Source: Crambe crambe
Taxonomy: Eukaryota; Porifera; Demospongiae; Poecilosclerida; Crambeidae
DNA length: 64,000 nt
Direction of reading: 5' to 3'
NCBI GenBank assembly: GCA_963924555.1
Contig: OZ004593.1
Location: forward strand, 4,832,480 to 4,896,479
Under the pieces are notes generated by a model. The model was not told the DNA's origin and searched no databases. It was given only the letters and a program-made list of their open reading frames with translations. The first letter of the stretch is position 1. Every line of letters starts with the position of its first letter. A program made the translations under genes and the position numbers. Below are positions 18,982 through 59,400 of the stretch, one piece after another.

Positions 18982-21950
18982 ATGGGGTACTATATTCAGT
19001 GTTTCATCCTTACAGCAGCCTTGATTACTGCTGCAAGAACACAACAAACAGTAAGTAGATCCTATAAATAGGCAGCAAGTCTTATTATGCCGCCTCTTCT
19101 TCTTTTTTTCCATGTCCTAACTTCCGGTCCTAACTTCCGGTCCGATCAACGCCAAAGTGTGGTAAGAGTACCAGATTAAGCTTTGAAGTTCAAAAAAAAT
19201 CATGTATGTGAATGTTCTATGATAAATATGCACACACAGGAGACCTAGGTGCCACTGAAACAGTAAACATCAGGCTCAACCCTGCATTCAATCTACCATC
19301 CAGAGTTATTCAGGCTCGCTTGGGCCGTGCTTTGACACTCAAGTATGTAATAGCCAATAAGATCAAAAATCTATAAGATCTACAATGAATACACAGCAGT
19401 AGCTAGCTAGCTTATAATTATAGCAGAGTTGTTTTTTTTTTGTTTCTTTTTTTGTTGTTATTGTTTTTGTTGTTGTTGTTGTTTTTTGTTGTTTTTTCAT
19501 TCTGCTACTGTTCTTATGTTACAGCTGTATTGCTGCGATGACTGAAATTAGTTCTAACACTTTCATTAACATCATGTCATACACATGGTACCACAACGGT
19601 GATCAGTTGAACATAACAAGGTAAAAATATCGAGGTGTACAGTAAAGAGCTACATTGTTCAAAGGGAATGACTCTGAATCCTTTCAGTTCCAACCTACAA
19701 ATTCCAAGTGTGCGTGGTGCTGATGGAGGCGTGTATGAGTGCACTGCCACAAGCGATACTTGCACAACTCAAAGGTCACCAGAAGTCAATGTGACCAGTA
19801 AGTGGCTAATCATCATTAAGACAGTCACTAGCATAGGAACTGAGGGGTGTACGTACGTTGAACAGGGGCCCTCTACTCTAACAACTTGTTTTCATCAACT
19901 GAATTGGAAAAGTACACCAAATTTCTACTTTCACTGGTACTTATGAGTCATGGGTGCAAAAATTTAAGTGGTTGAAAATGTTCTTGTATGGGACGGACTC
20001 ATTCGGTGGCCCAGCACCACGATTATTGTGTTAGCTATTTTGAAAATGGTCCAACCATACTTTTGGGATAATAAGTATCTTTAGTCCTTAATCAGGTGCT
20101 CAGTCTCATGAAGCCACCTGTTTACTAGTAGTGTGGCTAGGTCTCTTACCTAAGACAAGTAAGACACCTACCCACAGACAATTCACCAGTAAGATACCTC
20201 ACCACAGTAACATTGAATGTGACCACCCCAGCCCTTTATTTACAAGTAAGATGGTTACTAGGGTAAAAAGATGATGCGAGTTTCATTATGGGTTACCATG
20301 GCATTCTGGTAATAAACAATGATTTTTTTTTTATTTTTTTTAATTAGCATGAATATTTTTCTATACCAATAAAATCTCAGTTATGTGCAGCTGCATGTTG
20401 CTAGGGAATTATTTTATCTACTTGCAGCTCCCCCAGATGTGACAATCCTGGAGCCCAGTGGAGCCATCATTACAACAGTAACTGGTGGCACTTCATTCAC
20501 TCTCCGATGCCAGGCAACTGGATGGCCACAACCTCAAATCCAAGTATAATTATGATCCACACAATCCACACACAAACAGCATAGCATCTGGATGCACAGA
20601 ATTCACACACAACATATAGCTAATAATTATACCCTATATAGTGCTGTCCTTTCTCTTCACATTATGCTGTCTTCTCTCTTCTTTAATAATAGTGGCTACG
20701 TATTGTGTCCGGCTCAAATACTGTCATTCAGAATGGACTGGTATACACAGTCAATTCAGCCAGCCCAACTGATCAGGGCCAATATATATGCCATGCCAGC
20801 AACAATATCGGCTCCAGCAATTCTTCCATAGTGGTCCAGTACATAGGTATGTCATCATGAAGAATATTTTTTGCAGGTAGCTCTAGATTATTGAGAAATT
20901 TATAGTTTAGAAAAGGCTAGATTTAGATCATACCTTTTTCTTCTCTTTCCAGCTTCACCCACAGGATCATCAAATATGGTATTGTTTATCATTAATAGCT
21001 AATCATGAATTGTTTTAGTGGCCAGCCATACATCATGTATATTAATTATTAAATCATTGGGAGCTATTTACCTCCTTCTTATTTTGTTTATAGACAAATC
21101 TCTACGTCCCTTCAAACAGTGAGCAATTAAACTGCTAGTTGTTATAGCTAACTAACTAGCTACTCTAATAGGTAGTTATTGAAACATACATGTTCTGATT
21201 TTAAACTTCAGTCATCTATTCAAAAATGCATGATTGCTAGCTATCTCTACACCAAACTAGCTATAATGTGGTGAGTGTTATGATGTTCATGGCGATTTTT
21301 CCCACTATGTGCAGGTACCGATTTTCGTGATTTTGGCATAGCAATAGGCGTCACAGCTGGAGTCAGTGTGATCTTAACTGTCCTAACACTGCTCTGCTGC
21401 TTTATCACGTGAGTCACTATAACTAGATATAGCTACCAGGATAAAATCATTCAGACACAAACCCTGGTAGGTTTTTTTTGAGCTCCAACTTGGAAGATAT
21501 AATATGCTACTGGAATATTTCCATGTAAAAGCTCAAGTAGCTACCTATAATATTTTTATGCACTCTTCCTAAATTTAGGGTAGATCCTGGAAAGAATCTG
21601 AGCTGCTAAGCTAGCTAGCTATCATCTTGTGTTCCTTATAGCTACCAGCCACTTTGAATTCCCCATTGAATTGAAATCCTCCTCGTTATTTATTTATTTA
21701 TTTTTCATTTATTTATTTATATTTTTTCATTTATTTTAGGCTTTACATAAATTGCTGTCGTAAGGAAACAGTTGATGAAGATAATGACTGGCCAGACGGA
21801 AGAAAAGAGCAAGTGCTAGAAGATAAGGAAGTGTTAATAGAGAGCAAGAATGAAGATAATTCTCAGTCAATGCGGAATCCTGTGGAGGAAGGAGATGAAG
21901 GCAGAAGTGTTGTTGCTGCCTCGCCAAGCGAAGTCGGAGAAATGATTTGA
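18982..21950 (+). CDS. Two-Ig-domain type I membrane protein
   Basis: Ten exons: 18982-19054, 19240-19342, 19525-19620, 19688-19797, 20428-20543, 20693-20846, 20953-20978, 21094-21118, 21315-21408 and 21740-21950; 335 aa. The signal peptide is MGYYIQCFILTAALITAA. Ig domain 1 has C60 (NCIAAM), W80 and the DxGxYxC motif (ADGGVYEC, C109). Ig domain 2 is I-set like: C155 (TLRC), W167, then TDQGQYIC (C199). The transmembrane helix is about 242-266 (GIAIGVTAGVSVILTVLTLL). The acidic tail has no tyrosine signalling motif beyond LYINCC. All joints keep frame if exon 1 ends at 19054 (AA|gtagat); the better donor at 19051 (CA|gtaagt) would break the frame, so the exon 1 end is uncertain. It is probably a cell adhesion or recognition protein; no orthologue is recognised. 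Confidence 0.85.
20300..20420. other. Intron 4 of the Ig gene, AT-rich
   Basis: Part of the 630-nt intron 19798-20427. It holds T-rich runs ahead of the acceptor 'ctacttgcag'. Nothing else recognisable was seen. Confidence 0.5.
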
Positions 21951-22039
21951 AAAATAGACAAATTATCCAGATAATAGTTTGTTGTTTTTTTGTTTTTGTT
22001 TTTCAGGATTTCTATAGTCACTTCAGGGAATTAGCTATT

Positions 22040-22330
22040 AATTTTAACTCCTCATTCACTGCGCATGCGTAACTTAACTCGACTGCGGATTTCAAAATTA
22101 CGATCTCTTAATTAGATACAATTGAGGAGGCGTGGCCGCCTCATAAAGCAATCATATAATAATAATTATTACTTTCTATATTCTTCCGCCGGTGGTGGTA
22201 GTGCCTGTAGACGTTGTTGAGGGGACAGAATTTACTCTCTGGACTGAGATCGATCGATCCGTCTCACAAACTCTCCACTTAGTCTCTGGCCTGCGAGACT
22301 ACTCAGTTCATCGACAAAGAGGGTAGTAAG
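22040..22330 (+). promoter_or_regulatory. Candidate promoter and 5' UTR of the receptor tyrosine phosphatase gene
   Basis: Ninety bases after the Ig gene stop, a GC-richer island appears: an NRF1-like palindrome 'tgcgcatgcgt' (about 22060), a 'gaggcgtggccgcctc' inverted repeat (about 22125-22141) and 'ccgccggtggtggtagtgcc'. A possible 5' UTR exon would end at 'caaagag|ggtagtaagta' near 22321-22330. The first coding exon I can support is 3.4 kb downstream at 25746-25782. The link is inferred. Confidence 0.35.
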
Positions 22331-22701
22331 TAGTACTATATAATAACTATGGGCGAATCAAACTTAGCCATAGCCATAGCTCTACTTAAAACCGCTAGCT
22401 ATGCCTGGTTACTGATTATATCATAGCTGTACTTTATATAGTATTTAGCTACTATTTTGGGCTAAATTGCGGGATGATTGAGGTGTGAAAAGTATTGTAC
22501 CAAAGTCATAGTGTTAGGAGGCACAATTATTATTTTATGGGGACAGTATAGAGCTTCTTGCATTTCAGGAAGACTGGGTTTTGTTTTATGCAGTCCAACC
22601 AACTGTTTTTGTTATGCTAATGAAGTGTAATCAAATAAACACATTGAATGAACCCTCGATTTCAACAACAGAGATATTCAATATGCTGGAAAAAAAAATA
22701 G

Positions 22702-22748
<47 letters not shown>

Positions 22749-25745
22749 GGATGAACCCACATCAATATCCTTGGCATAAACTCTGTGAATGCATGTGGTT
22801 GATCACTCAGTCCCTCGCTCGCTCCTCAAAAATTTGATCGGACATAGTGAGACTGGTTTATGTTACCACCTGCCTACATAGACCATGTAAAGACCTGAAA
22901 CCAACATGACCCTTCTAACCTTTACAATAAGTTCATTCCTCAGAGTCCAGTTTATTTTGGAGTCAATCTATCCAGGGTATCCTTCCATTCTATTCCATAA
23001 TTGTAAGGTCTTAGCTGACAGCACTAAATGTTTTTAATTAAGCATTCACTTGGTACAGAATGAAGCATCGAAAGCCATGTCCCAATAAACACCTATTCCA
23101 GCTATTTTGACCTCCCTAAAGAGACTTGTTTCCATAGTACCTATTCCAGCTATTTTGACCTCCCTAAAGAGACCATTTCTCACTTGTTCCTATAATAACC
23201 ATAGTAAGCAGTTTTACCACACAGGCCACTGGTCTTTTTTCAGTGCTCAACCAATTTTTAAAAAGTACTGCTACACACAACCAAATCTTGTTACTGACCT
23301 CTAATCTCCATCCAAGTGAAGGTAACAATACTAATTGATGTACCTTCTATGAAAAGGTGATCACACAAATGTTGTGAGATAGATTATGGCTTCATCTTCA
23401 GGTGTCTAAACCAGTATAATAACCACCAATGCAATAAGTTCCTTCCTGTACAACTTGAATTAGTGATAGAGCTAGCCAGCTGCTGTTCAGAAATGGGAGA
23501 CACCCCAGGGCCTGAAGAATTTGCAAAACGGGAGAAGGCATTCTGAGATCAAAGCACCAGAAACTTGATTACAGGATATTAATAATGAGAGGGAGATAAC
23601 CTTCAGTTCCCTTTGTTTTATTGATTGAATATGTAGGCTTTTGTTTGTGAAAGCCTAGTGCATAATTATACAGTAGATTTATCATCTTAGGAGGCCAGAA
23701 GTAGAGAGATTCAATTGTAAAGATTAGAAATGTGTAAACTTTTACACCTCCAAAACAGAGCCACACTCATAAGTGTCTGCAAATCTGCTAGGATGTATAA
23801 CTAAGGTTTTGTTGTGACAAGGCATGGAGTCTGTTCAGTGTGTTTGTGATGTGAGTGCAAGAGGTTTCAACGTGATTAGTAGAGGTTTGTTTGTGTTTAA
23901 GTATTGGAGGAAGCAGGCAATGTCTCAGTACATCTTCCGATAGAAGTGTATCACTTTCAATAAAGGTAGCCATTCTTATTAAGCATACCCTCCAAGGATT
24001 GCCATCCTCTAGATCAAAGACACCAACCTTCAATTCCAGTAATGAGATATTATACTCTCTAAACACCAACCCCCTGCTCTCTTCAATATCCTACTAGGTA
24101 CGTAGGGGCAACCTCTTCATTATTAAGGATATTAACATACAAGACTGTATCCTGTAAAGAAAGGTTCCTTCACTTTCTGTATCAGACTGCCCCCTCCTTG
24201 CTCAAATGATACCCACTCACTTTGCCACATTATTAGAGTGACTAGTACTGACATTTGTTTACCGTACTCAGTTCATGTCTTTCATAATGTGCATGTGAAG
24301 AACCCACGGTCTGTCATGTAACTTCCTTCTGCAAAGTTAGTTCTAGAAAAATAACTGAAAGCGTACATGCTTTGCTTCAGAATGGCTCTTACTCCAGTCA
24401 TATTGCAATCATCAGCCACTTAACAACACAAGGGAGGGGAGAGGAGGGAAAAGAGAAAGGAAAGGGGAGAGGAGAGGAAGAGGGAGGGTGAAAGGAAAGG
24501 GGAGGGAAGGGCGAGAAGAAGAGGGAGGAAGGAAAGGAAGTTTTGTTTCCTCCATGTACTGTATGATGTAATATCAGGTGTTTCCCCTCCTCCCCTCGTG
24601 ATTGTAAACGTCTTAGTATCATTTGACAGTTATACAGGTTTATGTAATGGTGGGCCACCTGTCGTCATAATTATTGTGTGTTGTAACATGAGTATGAGCT
24701 TTTGCTATTTCTTTCAGTTACTACTAGACTTGGAGCTGAAATATGTTTATGGAGGATGTTACTCCAAAGTTGCATTAACACTCCTTGCATGTTGATGAGA
24801 AGTCCTTAAAAAGTAGTCTTCATGGTCCAAGTTTTCAATGAGGGTTGATTACTCCCTCTTCAACCCCTCCCACTTCAGGAGGTAGATGTCTTTATCTTTC
24901 CACCACTAGATGCACTATTAATCGAGTGTGTAAGCTCTTTCCCTCCTTTCCTCTGCCTCCCCCCTCCCTCCTCCTCCTTACTAGATACACTCACTTTTAT
25001 GGTTTTAAAATGCTGATTCAATCTCTTAGTTGAGTGTTCATAACTCGATCCCTAACTGCTTCTACAGTACGCACAACAGATGCTAATACAAATGCTGTTC
25101 CTGTATGATATGTCTCTGATTTTCATTCCTAAAAATAGCTGAGTAATTTTCAGTAAACCTCTACCGGTTCCTAGTGGGAATTCAAAAAAACCAGTCCTTC
25201 TTCACCCAAAACTTCTCTGTAATGGTTGAACTATCTCTGAATCAATTTTTAAGCCCCCAAGGGCTACTAGTAAGCATGAGTTATAAAAGTGAATGTTATA
25301 ATTATTCTACATACTGTCATGGTACATCTTAGCCTGCATAGTTTCTTGAGGTGTGTGTGTGTGTGTGTGTGTGTGGGTGTGCGTGCGTGCGTGTGCATAT
25401 AATCCAGAGCTTGTTATTCTCGATGGCTTCCTGCCAATTAAACAAGGCCACAGAGTTCCTGTTTTCCCAGCCCTCATGACAGTAGCTACACATTAATATT
25501 GCAGTGCCTAATATGTTAGTTTTCAGAATATGAACACGATAGTGATGTTATCATTGCAAAGTGTGTTTGGTTGTTTTGATAGAATAATTATTGCCCCGAC
25601 ATGCCTCGGCACATCAATCCCTTTTTTGATTAAGTGCAAGATTAATTTCACAAATTTAGTCTTGCATGTCATGTGACTGTCTAATTACCGATATATTTAT
25701 CTATTAATCTTTTGTTTTCCCTAGCTTCTTATTGTTGTGCTTCAG
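22331..25745. other. Presumed first intron of the phosphatase gene; no exon recognised
   Basis: It contains a (GA)n microsatellite at 22704-22744, a directly repeated 37-bp segment at about 23090-23175 ('acctattccagctattttga' then 'cctccctaaagagac', twice), a purine-rich stretch at 24428-24540, and (GT)n at 25352-25400. No extracellular domain exon (FN3, Ig, MAM or similar) was recognised. A missed ectodomain here would change the protein N-terminus. Confidence 0.5.
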
Positions 25746-25779
25746 TTAGGAACTCTCAAAGACATCGATAATCATCGTC

Positions 25780-53157
<27,378 letters not shown>

Positions 53158-53195
53158 TCAAATGACGATGTGAAGACTTCTTGTAAACAATTATA

Positions 53196-53210
53196 ATATA
53201 AAGATTTATT
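53196..53210. promoter_or_regulatory. Candidate poly(A) signals for two convergent genes
   Basis: On the - strand AATAAA (53205-53210) lies about 200 bases after the PNUTS-like stop at 53407. On the + strand an ATATAAA variant (about 53196-53202) lies about 40 bases after the phosphatase stop. If both are used, the transcripts overlap tail to tail. The + strand signal is weak. Confidence 0.4.
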
Positions 53211-53406
53211 ACAGTACTCAACCACTTTTAAACATGAATATTAATATATTATTAATCATCAACCCTGTATAATTATATTGAATCTCACTGCCAATTTTTC
53301 TTTCACTGTCAATTTTTTTAATTTTAATCACCCAGAAAAGATGTACTTTTTTTATAGTGTTTTGCACATCAGTATTCGTTAATTACAACATTATTAAGTA
53401 CTAGTA

Positions 53407-56400
53407 TCAATGTGTTAATTGTTCACTATCGGCTTTAGACTTCTTACTAGCTATTGTTTCTTGTGGTGGGCCTGAATGCTGCTGACTGCTGTTGGGTGAA
53501 TCAGTTCCACTTTGAGGGGAATCATTTGAGATTGCATAAGTGTCTTCGTTTCGGTACTCTAAGTGTCTTTGTGGAGGTCCTTCGTACCTACTTCCTCCCC
53601 CTCCTCCTCTGCCTCTTGGATGCCTGTGAGGGAAGGCAGGCTCGTTGGTAGCCATTTTATCGGCAAGTTCTTCAGGTGTACAGTGAAGGAATCTGCAACG
53701 TGTTCCCAGCTTGCACCCGTGTGTGATGAAGTGTTTGCAAATCAACCCTATAAAAAAACCAATTAATGATATTGAAATATATCTACTAAAATACTAAGTA
53801 AGAGAGAGCTCTCCCTATTTCGGGATGTCATGTTTTATAATATAGAGAGAGCAATACTAGTAATCTACTGACAGTATTAATTATTAGGACAATATTATTG
53901 ATCTAATAATACTGTATTATCATTATGTGTTGTGTATTTTTATGGGCATGAAATATGGGGGGGGGTTAATACAATGCTTCCTCTCCACCACCCTGGGCTT
54001 GTTTGGTCAACATACCTTCAGGTCTAAAAGTCACGTACGTATGCTCCCATTAGGCAATATTAAACGCATGCGCATGATGCGTTACACCAAAAGTATGCAT
54101 CTCAAAAAGGATCTCTCTACCTACCACATTATCCTCTTGTAACTGCCAAATATATCTCAAGATATCCCATATTATGGCCAGTGTCCTGTATATACCTTGC
54201 TAACTATGATTATATGCAGTGGTAATCCAATACACAATATTAACACAAATTAGGTCTCAAAAAGCTAGCTAGCTAAGTATATGGGAGTGCAAGGTTCATC
54301 AGAAGAGAAGGATATCAACTTTTAAGACTCAATTTCCCCCAGTTTGGACAAATTGCATGACTGTGGTTAGATATTATACTGTATCCTCCAGTAGCAAATT
54401 GCTAACTTTATTTGGTAATGATAAGATTTCTGCAGTTCTTACCAAACTTGGTTAACTATGTAAACAGTGTTCCCAGGGGATGCGCCATAGGCTAGTTGCC
54501 AAGTGCTTTTCCAAGGAAATGGGGAATGGGGAATGATATAATTACCATCACATTTTATAGGCAAACCACAGCATTCATTAATCCAAGCTTCAGATCCACC
54601 AGATTAAACTTCCTTGTGGGGAATTTCTTGACATATAATATGCAGTTTTTTAGCTTCCACTATCAGTTATTAAAATAAATTGCAAACTTATACTGAGCAT
54701 GTGCAGGAGTGTGTGTAGCAATAACAAGAAGTTTCAAATCAAAAGGAGAAGAAAGAAAATACTCATTGGTGGTCACATTCTACCTACCAGATGGCTAATT
54801 ACAGTAGAATGAACATCCCTGCTACCATTTTGAATAAGAATCCTGATTATAACACTATGACAGCCATTGGGGGCTTTCAGTTAAAGGGAAGCCACATTAT
54901 AAGTAAAGATTTTCTATAGAGATTTACTCCTTAGTGGTGCAGGGAAAGGGGGCATTTTGTTCATAGAGACCAAGGGGAAAACATGTATGGTCAACACAAC
55001 TATCCTCTGCTATGTTTCTATGTCAGTAATCCTTACAGATGACGTATGTACCTTACCATTACTGAAAACCTTATAAAGCTAGTTCAAAGCTCATCGTTCC
55101 TTAACAATTAATACAAAGTTAAGCTACCCGTACTGCAATTAATTAAATATATTACTTCAAATTATGTCATCACGATTATATTATGAGGAAAGCCCTCATG
55201 TCTTGGGAAGAACAGAGGAGTTAATCTAATTCTCCACTTGACTGTCTGACTACCCCAACTAGCTACACTCCATTGACCAATCAAATGCTTGTCAAAAGGT
55301 AGGATTGAGGTAAGACTTAATACGCAATCGTCCATGAATAATGACATTAATTACTGTCCCTCTCCTACTTAATCGATTAGCAGAAGTAATTGATATTGAA
55401 TAAAATTCAAAACTCAATTACCTCTCCTACTTATCGATTAGCATGTTGCAGAGGCTTAAAAAAACTTACACCTACTTAATCAATTAGCAGGTCATTATTC
55501 TGTATGGCTTATAAAAATATACTCAATTAGTTACTTCCCCTTGTCTACTCAATCGATTAGAAACAGTAATTAATTGGACCAACAAAATATGTCTAATTGA
55601 ATTGAGTCTGCAGAGGCCTATAAAAACAAACTCCATTTGTTGTTTTATGTATTGGGTAAACAATATTAGAATCTGGAGGATGGTAATTAATAGATTGCAT
55701 CAATATTGTTGTCTAATTGAATCAACAGGAGGCGTAGGGGAATTTCATATGGTGTACCGTAATAGACTAAGAATATATGGAAGCTATGTAATAATAACAG
55801 AGGGGGCAGTGGTCCTCAAGGACTAAAAACAGGAAGGAAGAAAGGCGGTGATTCCCATTATTCTAGAGGATTTAATTTGTGGAACAAAAACAGGTGTAGA
55901 GGTTAACAGTGGGGTCACTTCACTTGGGCGGAAAAAAACAGGGACTGGCCCACAAGGAGGAAAGAAGGAAGGTGGGTTGAGTTGGTTTTTAGGGGGAGAG
56001 AAACAAACAGGACGGAGTCAACCTTAAAGTGGCTAGTGAGTTAAGCTGCATGCAAGAAAGATGGTTTCCTGGTGAAGGTTTGACAATTTCTAGATACAGT
56101 GCTGCATATTGATCACACGGAGAGAGCTATGGAGTTATCATGCACTGATTTTGAAGCACACATTTTCCAGAAGTCCTCCAACTGGTTCCTGTTGTCTGGG
56201 CTGTGGCCTCAAGGCCATTCACTGCACACTATGTTTCCCTCGCTTTATGTAAACTTCAGAAGTCCTATTCTGTAGCCATTATGGTTGCTGATGTAACAGT
56301 AGCTCTAAGATAATAATACCTCATGAATATATCCTTTGTCAATTGTTCAGACCACACACGCACATTGCTGCACAGTGAGCGGCTGAGAAAAGTACCCTGA

Positions 56401-59400
56401 GAGAGGTGTCCTCAGTATGGTTTATAGTTTTGGAAGTTCTTAAAATTAATGTGGATGCTTTTGGGACCAATAAATCAGAGAGAGGTGTCCTCATTTCAGA
56501 GGCCAGAAAAGTAAAAAAGAGAAATGAATTGACAAAGTACAGAATGGAGAAGTCTACTCAATAAAAAAAAACTCAGTACAGACACCAGGAAGAGTGTCCT
56601 AATTAGAGGGGTGGCCTCACTTCAGCACCTCTAACTCTACAACAGAATGGAGAAAATGCCTTGATTAGAGAGGTTTTTGGATTTCATATTGAGAAGAGGG
56701 TTGATATTGAGGGTTTAAGTAAGGACATTGTATAAGGAATCATAATGCATACCTCTTCTCCAGGAACCCCTCCCTCTTCCTCCTCGTGGGGGTCCAAAGC
56801 CACGCCCCCTTCTCATCGGTGGGTCACTTTGGCCTCTGAAATATCCATTCCCGTAATACCCTCCTCCTCCTTCAGAAGGTCCCCATTGTCCAGGAGGTGG
56901 GGGGACATCCCCCTGTTGCTGAGGGGAGAACCCTTGGGATGGAGGGTAGTAATTGCTGCTATCAGGACCTTGGTGGTAGGTTGGAGGTCCAGGGGGGGCC
57001 TTGGCTGGATCTCCGTCTCCCCTGTGATTTGACTGGCCGGGAGGCGGAGCGACATTGTTACCATGCTATTAGAGAAATGTAATTATAAAAGTCATTTTAA
57101 AAAGAAAATTTTGATGCAAAATGTGTGTACAGTGACTCTTTCTTCTATGCACATGATCTCAGTATACTACACAAAATCTCAGTATACTACATAACATGAT
57201 ATCAGTATACTCTACAAGATCTCAGTATACCATACATGCAATCTCAGTATACTAATCGTTACTGGTCAATACTGGTCAGGAAATGACTGATCAAATTTCA
57301 GCACTTGTGACCGATCAAAATAGCTTTCTTAGTTCTAGTTCTGCTCTGGTGTGGTGGCTAGCTATAGCTATCAAGGATGAGAAACTAGCACGGATGTAAT
57401 AATCATCATGGATGATGTATCCTGGGACGAACAGCTGACACTGAACAACACAGCTTCTTGTGTGTCCGTCCACACACATGCCATGCTCCTTAGGTCCACA
57501 CCCCCCACATCATACGTACCACCCAAGTCGTCCACCCGCCTCGGAGTACCTTAGACTTCCTCCCCTAAAATAACCGTACACTCTCTTCAAAAAGCCGTGC
57601 AAACAACTCCTGTTACAGAATTGAACATGAGATGACATCCTGCTGGGTGTGAGTCTTGCCTTGGAGTACCTTAGACTACACACACTTCCTCCCCTAAAAT
57701 AACCGTACACTCTCTTCAAAAAGCCATGCAAACAACTCCTGTTACAGAATTGAACATGAGATGACATCCTGACCGGCTCTCTGGGTGCGACTCTCGCACG
57801 AAACGTCTACCGCTGATGTAGCAACAATAATAGAGCTTCAAAAAGAGTGGTATAGATTATCTATCCATCACTGCATGAAATATATATGATATATAGTATA
57901 GCCTAAAATGTGACTTGATACCAAAATATCCCGTCTTTCACCAATAATGGCACTGAACTTCCTCCCTTTGTGAGTTCAATGCACCATGCTCCATAGCATT
58001 TGTGTAATTCTTGCAATATTTCTGTAAGGATGTTTTTGGTAGGATGGTTCACTTTATAATAAAGGTGAAATATATGTCCCTGTGGGATTAAATGATGCGA
58101 ATGTACTGAAATTGACAAGATTAAATCAACCAGCACATTCTAACATTGCTTTTCCATTCAAAGGAGGGCAGGATAACATATGGGAAGATCACAAACCTCC
58201 ACCTACGGCCATAGCTATCATGCTTTGAGAGGAGGATCACATGTTGAGTAAATCGATAGATTAAATCAACCAGCACATTCTTGCATTGCTGTTCCATTCA
58301 AAGGAGGGCAGGATAACATATGGGAAGATCACTAACCTCCACCTACATGAGGACAAAGGCCATAGTTTTCATGCCTTGATAGAGGAGGATCACATTTGAG
58401 TGAATCGATAAGATTAAATCAAGCAGCACATTCTAACATTGCTTCCATTCCAATGCAAGCAGGATGCATATGGAAGTTCACAACCCCTAGTCCACGCACG
58501 TCAGTAAAAATACCACAGCTATCATACTTCCATCGTTAACCATTGAATCTGAAAACAGCCCAATACAGGCACGCACACATATCAGTTTCATCAACCTAAT
58601 GAAATTCTATCCATGAGTGCACACGACCTTTATAGACCCTGGCACACGTCTATGACATTCTTAAACACTTGCTGTTGACCGACTGACTCAATTGTGAATG
58701 ATTGAATGAAAGCACTTAAACTTTAATTAATGGTAGACCTGTTATTTGATGACGACACAATTCTTAGAAGAGAAAGTTTAAATTGGAATTTGAATGCAAT
58801 GTTGGTATGAGGTCATGCCTATGTAAGGTACGGTTAATAACCTGATGGGGGCAATATCACAACTTTCCGTGCTTTTGCATAAATCAAAGAGCCACATTAC
58901 TATGTAATAATTTATTCCCACACAGTTCAACCAGGTCAAACTTGCTAATATTTTGCACCCTCTCAGTCACATACATGCATAAGAAAATTCCAACTCAGTT
59001 ACGCTAATTTCCAAATCAATGATACTTATTAATCATGCAAGTACTTACTGAATCACACATGAATTAACATGCACATAAATAATGTGGTGGTGCCAGAAGT
59101 TGACAATAACAACAATAACAATAAGCGATCACCAAACATGCACTTCCTTTCTCACTAGAGCATAATATAATTTGCTATCATTCCCCTAGCCCAACTCACC
59201 TCGCTGAAGTAGTTGATGAGAGATTGAGCTTGGTTGATTGTTGTTGCTGGACTAGGCAAAGGAGAATCTGAAAAACAAAACAACAACAACAATAATAATA
59301 ACAACACTTCTATACCATACACTGGTAGAAATTTTGGATAGTTCTCGTCCACTGACATTGAATAATTCTCAGAGATAATATGTTGTGCAGGTAAACTTGA

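Noticed and set aside
56813-57064. - strand 83-codon open frame starting MVTMSLRLPAS
   Set aside because: It is the wrong frame of the real PNUTS-like exon 56753-57065, whose correct frame has the Pro/Gly-rich and RGG sequence and fits splice phases.
57510-57767. - strand 85-codon open frame with an internal duplication
   Set aside because: It reflects the tandem duplication of about 120 bp in an intron of the PNUTS-like gene. No splice-consistent exon or motif.
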